Assembly: GCF_011386835.1 (NCBI RefSeq) | Contig: NW_027052995.1 | Coordinates: forward strand, 1-64,000 | DNA: 64,000 nt | Reading direction: 5' to 3' | Origin: Chrysemys picta bellii | Lineage: Eukaryota; Chordata; Testudines; Emydidae | Part shown: piece after piece, positions 57,371-64,000 of the stretch | How the letters are laid out: the number at the start of each line of letters is the position of its first letter | How positions within the stretch are numbered: the first letter of the stretch is position 1 | Notes under the pieces: generated by a model | Databases searched by the model: none | What the model was told of the DNA's origin: nothing | Seen by the model: the letters and a program-made list of their open reading frames with translations, nothing else | Made by a program: the position numbers and the translations under genes

Positions 57371-60300
57371 AGGCCTGTGGCCCCTTAGAGACTAGCAAAC
57401 CTGGTTTGCTAGAGATGCAGTGCCTGGTGTCAGAGACCTGTGGCCCCTTAGAGACTAGCAAACCTGGTTTGCTAGAGATGCAGTGCCTGGTGTCAGAGAC
57501 CTGTGGCCCCTTAGAGACTAGCAAACCTGGTTTGCTAGCGATGCAGTGCCTTGTGTCAGAGACCTGTGGCCCCTTAGAGACTAGCAAACTTGGTTTGCTA
57601 GAGATGCAGTGCCTTGTGTCAGAGACCTGTGGCCCCTTAGAGACTAGCAAACTTGGTTTGCTAGCGATGCAGAGTCTTGTGTCAGAGACCTGTGGCCCCT
57701 TAGAGACTAGCAAACTTGGTTTGCTAGCGATGCAGTGCCTTGTGTGAGAGACCTGTGGCCCCTTAGAGACTAGCAAACTTGGTTTGCTAGAGATGCAGTG
57801 CCTGGTGTCAGAGACCTGTGGCCCCTTAGAGACTAGCAAACCTGGTTTGCTAGAGATGCAGTGCCTGGTGTCAGGCCTGTGGCCCCTTAGAGACTAGCAA
57901 ACCTGGTTTGCTAGAGATGCAGTGCCTGGTGTCACAGGCCTGTGGCCCCTTAGAGACTAGCAAACCTTGTTTGCTAGAGATGCAGTGCCTGGTGTCACAG
58001 ACCTGTGGCCCCTTAGAGACTAGCAAACCTGGTTTGCTAGAGATGCAGTGCCTTGTGTCAGAGACCTGTGGCCCCTTAGAGACTAGCAAACTTGGTTTGC
58101 TAGCGATGCAGTGCCTTGTGTCAGAGACCTGTGGCCCCTTAGAGACTAGCAAACTTGGTTTGTAGAGGTGCAGTGCCTTGTGTCAGAGACCTGTGGCCCC
58201 TTAGAGACTAGCAAACTTGGTTTGCTAGCGATGCAGTGCCTTGTGTCAGAGACCTGTGGCCCCTTAGAGACTAGCAAACTTGGTTTGCTAGAGATGCAGT
58301 GCCTTGTGTCAGAGACCTGTGGCCCCTTAGAGACTAGCAAACTTGGTTTGCTAGAGATGCAGTGCCTTGTGTCAGAGACCTGTGGCCCCTTAGAGAGTAG
58401 CAAACTTGGTTTGCTAGAGATGCAGTGCCTTGTGTCAGAGACCTGTGGCCCGTTAGAGACTAGCAAACTTGGTTTGCTAGAGATGCAGTGCCTTGTGTCA
58501 GAGACCTGTGGCCCCTTAGAGACTAGCAAACTTGGTTTGCTAGCGATGCAGTGCCTTGTGTCAGAGACCTGTGGCCCCTTAGAGACTAGCAAACTTGGTT
58601 TGCTAGCGATGCAGTGCCTTGTGTCAGAGACCTGTGGCCCCTTAGAGACTAGCAAACTTGGTTTGCTAGCGATGTAGTGCCTTGTGTCAGAGACCTGTGG
58701 CCCCTTAGAGACTAGCAAACTTGGTTTGCTAGCGATGCAGTGCCTTGTGTCAGAGACCTGTGGCCCCTTAGAGACTAGCAAACTTGGTTTGCTAGCGATG
58801 CAGTGCCTTGTGTCAGAGACCTGTGGCCCCTTAGAGACTAGCAAACTTGGTTTGCTAGCGATGCAGTGCCTTGTGTCAGAGACCTGTGGCCCCTTAGAGA
58901 CTAGCAAACTTGGTTTGCTAGAGATGCAGTGCCTTGTGTCAGAGACCTGTGGCCCCTTAGAGACTAGCAAACTTGGTTTGCTAGAGATGCAGTGCCTTGT
59001 GTCAGAGACCTGTGGCCCCTTAGAGACTAGCAAACTTGGTTTGCTAGAGATGCAGTGCCTTGTGTCAGAGACCTGTGGCCCCTTAGAGACTAGCAAACCT
59101 GGTTTGCTAGCGATGCAGTGCCTTGTGTCAGAGACCTGTGGCCCCTTAGAGACTAGCAAACTTGGTTTGCTAGAGATGCAGTGCCTTGTGTCAGAGACCT
59201 GTGGCCCCTTAGAGACTAGCAAACTTGGTTTGCTAGAGATGCAGTGCCTGGTGTCACAGACCTGTGGCCCCTTAGAGACTAGCAAACTTGGTTTGCTAGA
59301 GATGCAGTGCCTTGTGTCAGAGACCTGTGGCCCCTTAGAGACTAGCAAACTTGGTTTGCTAGAGATGCAGTGCCTTGTGTCAGAGACCTGTGGCCCCTTA
59401 GAGACTAGCAAACTTGGTTTGCTAGAGATGCAGTGCCTTGTGTCAGAGACCTGTGGCCCCTTAGAGACTAGCAAACTTGGTTTGCTAGAGATGCAGTGCC
59501 TTGTGTCAGAGACCTGTGGCCCCTTAGAGACTAGCAAACCTGGTTTGCTAGCGATGCAGTGCCTTGTGTCAGAGACCTGTGGCCCCTTAGAGACTAGCAA
59601 ACCTGGTTTGCTAGAGATGCAGTGCCTTGTGTCAGAGACCTGTGGCCCCTTAGAGACTAGCAAACCTGGTTTGCTAGAGATGCAGTGCCTGGTGTCAGAG
59701 ACCTGTGGCCCCTTAGAGACTAGCAAACCTGGTTTGCTAGAGATGCAGTGCCTGGTGTCAGAGGCCTGTGGCCCCTTAGAGACTAGCAAACCTGGTTTGC
59801 TAGAGATGCAGTGCCTGGTGTCAGGCCCCTGTGGCCCCTTAGAGACTAGCAAACCTGGTTTGCTAGAGATGCAGTGCCTGGTGTCAGGCCCCTGTGGCCC
59901 CTTAGAGACTAGCAAACCTGGTTTGCTAGAGATGCAGTGCCTGGTGTCAGGCCCCTGTGGCCCCTTAGAGACTAGCAAACCTGGTTTGCTAGAGATGCAG
60001 TGCCTGGTGTCAGGCCCCTGTGGCCCCTTAGAGATTAGCAAACCTGGTTTGCTAGAGATGCAGTGCCTGGTGTCAGGCCCCTGTGGCCCCTTAGAGACTA
60101 GCAAACCTGGTTTGCTAGAGATGCAGTGCCTGGTGTCAGGCCCCTGTGGCCCCTTAGAGACTAGCAAACCTGGTTTGCTAGAGATGCAGTGCCTGGTGTC
60201 AGGCCCCTGTGGCCCCTTAGAGACTAGCAAACCTGGTTTGCTAGAGATGCAGTGCCTGGTGTCAGGCCCCTGTGGCCCCTTAGAGACTAGCAAACCTGGT

Positions 60301-61296
60301 TTGCTAGAGATGCAGTGCCTGGTGTCAGGCCCCTGTGGCCCCTTAGAGACTAGCAAACTTGGTTTGCTAGAGATGCAGTGCCTTGTGTCAGAGACCTGTG
60401 GCCCCTTAGAGACTAGCAAACTTGGTTTGCTAGAGATGCAGTGCCTTGTGTCAGAGACCTGTGGCCCCTTAGAGACTAGCAAACTTGGTTTGCTAGAGAT
60501 GCAGTGCCTTGTGTCAGAGACCTGTGGCCCCTTAGAGACTAGCAAACTTGGTTTGCTAGAGATGCAGTGCCTTGTGTCAGAGACCTGTGGCCCCTTAGAG
60601 ACTAGCAAACTTGGTTTGCTAGAGATGCAGTGCCTTGTGTCAGAGACCTGTGGCCCCTTAGAGACTAGCAAACTTGGTTTGCTAGAGATGCAGTTCCTTG
60701 TGTCAGAGACCTGTGGCCCCTTAGAGACTAGCAAACCTGGTTTGCTAGCGATGCAGTGCCTTGTGTCAGAGACCTGTGGCCCCTTAGAGACTAGCAAACC
60801 TGGTTTGCTAGCGATGCAGTGCCTTGTGTCAGAGACCTGTGGCCCCTTAGAGACTAGCAAACCTGGTTTGCTAGAGATGCAGTGCCTGGTGTCAGAGACC
60901 TGTGGCCCCTTAGAGACTAGCAAACCTGGTTTGCTAGAGATGCAGTGCCTGGTGTCAGAGGCCTGTGGCCCCTTAGAGACTAGCAAACCTGGTTTGCTAG
61001 AGATGCAGTGCCTGGTGTCAGGCCCCTGTGGCCCCTTAGAGACTAGCAAACCTGGTTTGCTAGAGATGCAGTGCCTGGTGTCAGGCCCCTGTGGCCCCTT
61101 AGAGACTAGCAAACCTGGTTTGCTAGAGATGCAGTGCCTGGTGTCAGGCCCCTGTGGCCCCTTAGAGACTAGCAAACCTGGTTTGCTAGAGATGCAGTGC
61201 CTGGTGTCAGGCCCCTGTGGCCCCTTAGAGACTAGCAAACCTGGTTTGCTAGAGATGCAGTGCCTGGTGTCAGGCCTGTGGCCCCTTAGAGACTAG
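57371..61296 (+). repeat. AGAGACC-linker 63-bp block
   Basis: This run is dominated by CTTGG-core, CCTTGTG, AGAGACC monomers, first often with AGCGAT and then AGAGAT. It changes to CCTGG-core AGGCCCC monomers at 59,820-60,350, returns to AGAGACC, and ends in AGGCCCC again at 61,020-61,270. The two AGAGACC-to-AGGCCCC series are offset by 1,260 bp (20 monomers). Private markers are GCAGAGTCTTG (near 57,670), GTGTGAGAGACC (near 57,743), TTTGTAGAGGTG (near 58,159), AGAGAGTAG (near 58,393), GCCCGTTAG (near 58,449), GATGTAG (58,671), GAGATTAGC (near 60,032) and GCAGTTCC (near 60,691). Frames of about 870 and 1,030 codons are open only because phase is kept. Confidence 0.92.
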
Positions 61297-64000
61297 CAAA
61301 CCTGGTTTGCTAGAGATGCAGTGCCTCGTGTCAGGCCTCTGGCCTCTTAGAGACTAGCAAACCTGGTTTGCTAGAGATGCAGTGCCTGGTGTCAGGCCTG
61401 TGGCCCCTTAGAGACTAGCAAACCTGGTTTGCTAGAGATGCAGTGCCTGGTGTCAGGCCTGTGGCCCCTTAGAGACTAGCAAACCTGGTTTGCTAGAGAT
61501 GCAGTGCCTGGTGTCAGGCCTGTGGCCCCTTAGAGACTAGCAAACCTGGTTTGCTAGAGATGCAGTGCCTGGTGTCACAGACCTGTGGCCCCTTAGAGAC
61601 TAGCAAACCTGGTTTGCTAGAGATGCAGTGCCTGGTGTCAGGCCTGTGGCCCCTTAGAGACTAGCAAACCTGGTTTGCTAGAGATGCAGTGCCTGGTGTC
61701 AGGCCTGTGGCCCCTTAGAGACTAGCAAACCTGGTTTGCTAGAGATGCAGTGCCTGGTGTCAGGCCTGTGGCCCCTTAGAGACTAGCAAACTTGGTTTGC
61801 TAGAGATGCAGTGCCCGGTGTCACAGACCTGTGGCCGCTTAGAGACTAGCAAACTTGGTTTGCTAGAGATGCAGTGCCTGGTGTCAGAGGCCTGTGGCCC
61901 CTTAGAGACTAGCAAACTTGGTTTGCTAGAGATGCAGTGCCTGGTGTCAGAGGCCTGTGGCCCCTTAGAGACTAGCAAACTTGGTTTGCTAGAGATGCAG
62001 TGCCTGGTGTCAGAGACCTGTGGCCCCTTAGAGACTAGCAAACCTGGTTTGCTAGAGATGCAGTGCCTGGTGTCAGGCCCCTGTGGCCCCTTAGAGACTA
62101 GCAAACCTGGTTTGCTCGAGATGCAGTGCCTGGTGTCAGAGGCCTGTGGCCCCTTAGAGACTAGCAAACCTGGTTTGCTAGAGATGCAGTGCCTGGTGTC
62201 AGAGGCCTGTGGCCCCTTAGAGACTAGCAAACCTGGTTTGCTAGAGATGCAGTGCCTGGTGTCAGGCCTGTGGCCCCTTAGAGACTGGCAAACCTGGTTT
62301 GCTAGAGATGCAGTGCCTTGTGTCAGGCCTGTGGCCCCTTACTGCATCTCTAGCAAACCAGGTTTGCTAGTCTCTAAGGGGCCACAGGCCTGACACAAGG
62401 CACTGCATCTCTAGCAAACCAGGTTTGCTAGAGATGCAGTGCCTGGTGTCAGGCCTGTGGCCCCTTAGAGACTAGCAAACCTGGTTTGCTAGAGATGCAG
62501 TGCCTGGTGTCAGAGACCTGTGGCCCCTTAGAGACTAGCAAACCTGGTTTGCTAGAGATGCAGTGCCTGGTGTCAGAGACCTGTGGCCCCTTAGAGACTA
62601 GCAAACCTGGTTTGCTAGCGATGCAGTGCCTTGTGTCAGAGACCTGTGGCCCCTTAGAGACTAGCAAACTTGGTTTGCTAGAGATGCAGTGCCTTGTGTC
62701 AGAGACCTGTGGCCCCTTAGAGACTAGCAAACTTGGTTTGCTAGCGATGCAGAGTCTTGTGTCAGAGACCTGTGGCCCCTTAGAGACTAGCAAACTTGGT
62801 TTGCTAGCGATGCAGTGCCTTGTGTGAGAGACCTGTGGCCCCTTAGAGACTAGCAAACTTGGTTTGCTAGAGATGCAGTGCCTGGTGTCAGAGACCTGTG
62901 GCCCCTTAGAGACTAGCAAACCTGGTTTGCTAGAGATGCAGTGCCTGGTGTCAGGCCTGTGGCCCCTTAGAGACTAGCAAACCTGGTTTGCTAGAGATGC
63001 AGTGCCTGGTGTCACAGGCCTGTGGCCCCTTAGAGACTAGCAAACCTTGTTTGCTAGAGATGCAGTGCCTGGTGTCACAGACCTGTGGCCCCTTAGAGAC
63101 TAGCAAACCTGGTTTGCTAGAGATGCAGTGCCTTGTGTCAGAGACCTGTGGCCCCTTAGAGACTAGCAAACTTGGTTTGCTAGCGATGCAGTGCCTTGTG
63201 TCAGAGACCTGTGGCCCCTTAGAGACTAGCAAACTTGGTTTGTAGAGGTGCAGTGCCTTGTGTCAGAGACCTGTGGCCCCTTAGAGACTAGCAAACTTGG
63301 TTTGCTAGCGATGCAGTGCCTTGTGTCAGAGACCTGTGGCCCCTTAGAGACTAGCAAACTTGGTTTGCTAGAGATGCAGTGCCTTGTGTCAGAGACCTGT
63401 GGCCCCTTAGAGACTAGCAAACTTGGTTTGCTAGAGATGCAGTGCCTTGTGTCAGAGACCTGTGGCCCCTTAGAGACTAGCAAACTTGGTTTGCTAGAGA
63501 TGCAGTGCCTTGTGTCAGAGACCTGTGGCCCGTTAGAGACTAGCAAACTTGGTTTGCTAGAGATGCAGTGCCTTGTGTCAGAGACCTGTGGCCCCTTAGA
63601 GACTAGCAAACTTGGTTTGCTAGCGATGCAGTGCCTTGTGTCAGAGACCTGTGGCCCCTTAGAGACTAGCAAACTTGGTTTGCTAGCGATGTAGTGCCTT
63701 GTGTCAGAGACCTGTGGCCCCTTAGAGACTAGCAAACTTGGTTTGCTAGCGATGCAGTGCCTTGTGTCAGAGACCTGTGGCCCCTTAGAGACTAGCAAAC
63801 TTGGTTTGCTAGCGATGCAGTGCCTTGTGTCAGAGACCTGTGGCCCCTTAGAGACTAGCAAACTTGGTTTGCTAGCGATGCAGTGCCTTGTGTCAGAGAC
63901 CTGTGGCCCCTTAGAGACTAGCAAACTTGGTTTGCTAGAGATGCAGTGCCTTGTGTCAGAGACCTGTGGCCCCTTAGAGACTAGCAAACTTGGTTTGCTA
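61297..64000 (+). repeat. Duplicate of 56,510-58,980 (offset 5,080 bp), cut by the window end
   Basis: After a 61-bp run with an odd monomer (CCTCGTG and CTCTGGCCTCTT, near 61,325-61,350), sequence from about 61,590 repeats the fourth inversion-bearing block and the start of the AGAGACC block. GCAGAGTCTTG, GTGTGAGAGACC, TTTGTAGAGGTG and GCCCGTTAG recur at +5,080. GATGTAG is at 63,688, that is +5,017, showing loss of one 63-bp monomer; AGAGAGTAG is absent. The repeat runs to the end of the window. Confidence 0.92.
62342..62420 (-). repeat. Inverted satellite segment, copy 5
   Basis: Same breakpoints and sequence as the other inverted segments, exactly 5,080 bp after copy 4. Confidence 0.92.

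Larger units (their letters stand above)
1..64000. repeat. Satellite DNA array, 63-bp basic monomer (61-65 bp variants)
   Basis: Every line of the window is the same short monomer, with no unique sequence between copies and no array edge at either end. The monomer at 1-63 begins GTGGCCCCTTAGAGA, carries a palindromic core, continues AGATGCAGTGCCTGGTGTCA and ends in a variable linker. The main linker classes are AGAGGCCT, AGGCCCCT, AGAGACCT, CACAGACCT and CACAGGCCT (all giving 63 bp), CAGGCCT (61 bp), CAGGCCCT (62 bp), AGAGGCCCT (64 bp) and AGAGGCCCCT (65 bp). Two other common sites vary: the core centre is CCTGG or CTTGG, and the base pair after it is AGAGAT or AGCGAT. All monomers run in one direction except five short inverted pieces. 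No rRNA, tRNA, transposon or gene is visible. A eukaryotic satellite is the natural reading; the species is not identifiable. Confidence 0.97.

Noticed and set aside
58146..61296. Minus-strand frame of about 1,030 codons and plus-strand frame of about 870 codons
   Set aside because: Same artefact of a 63-bp phase-coherent block; changes between monomers are shared at DNA level on both strands and show no coding bias.
1..64000. CRISPR array
   Set aside because: Monomers are contiguous with no unique spacers between conserved repeats, the array is far too long and there are no cas genes.
1..64000. Telomere, alpha-satellite, rDNA spacer or other well-known repeat
   Set aside because: Monomer length and sequence match none of the families I can recall with confidence. 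A search of satellite collections would decide; a strong match would give the species.

Overview
The window is one uninterrupted tandem-repeat (satellite) array running off both ends. I find no gene, RNA gene, transposon, CRISPR array, promoter or other unique sequence in it. The basic monomer is 63 bp (about 56% GC), first seen at 1-63. It starts GTGGCCCCTTAGAGA, continues into a 21-bp palindromic core (arms CTAGCAAACC and GGTTTGCTAG around one T), then AGATGCAGTGCCTGGTGTCA and a short variable linker before the next GTGGCCCC. At this size there are roughly 1,000 monomers. Linker variants set the monomer length at 61, 62, 63, 64 or 65 bp. Coding-looking frames occur on both strands only because 63 is a multiple of 3 and the monomer lacks stops in some frames; I treat all of them as artefacts.

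Organism: tens of kilobases of gene-free short-monomer satellite, with layered higher-order repeats, point to a eukaryotic chromosome (centromeric, pericentromeric, subtelomeric or heterochromatic). The consensus monomer has no CpG, which fits a methylated vertebrate-like genome, but one short monomer is weak evidence and the species cannot be named from the sequence.

Layout. (1) 1-22,115: mostly 63-bp monomers with linkers of the AGAGGCC or AGGCCCC kind, with patches of 62-, 64- and 65-bp monomers. A nearly pure 65-bp block lies at 11,171-13,524 and a second at 14,845-15,765. A diverged cluster at 14,100-14,720 recurs at 19,180-19,800. (2) From about 22,116 a 61-bp monomer (linker CAGGCCTGTGG) appears and is then scattered through most of the rest of the window, mixed with CACAGACC and AGAGACC linkers. 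(3) 23,607-31,456 holds two overlapping direct duplications, with periods of 2,010 and 2,508 bp. (4) 33,350-57,370 is a mosaic of longer duplicated blocks. The offsets I could verify with private variants are 811, 1,120, 1,302, 5,230, 7,288, 8,098, 8,523 and 8,590 bp. (5) 57,371-61,296 is a phase-coherent 63-bp stretch rich in AGAGACC linkers, and about 56,510-58,980 repeats 5,080 bp downstream to the end of the window.

The most unusual element is a 79-bp inverted piece of the satellite present five times (starting at 39,706, 48,229, 52,095, 57,262 and 62,342). Each copy has the same breakpoints and forms large near-perfect palindromes. It looks like one fold-back (template-switch) event that was then spread by block duplication. 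No system of cooperating genes is present; the interest is in satellite structure and its evolution.
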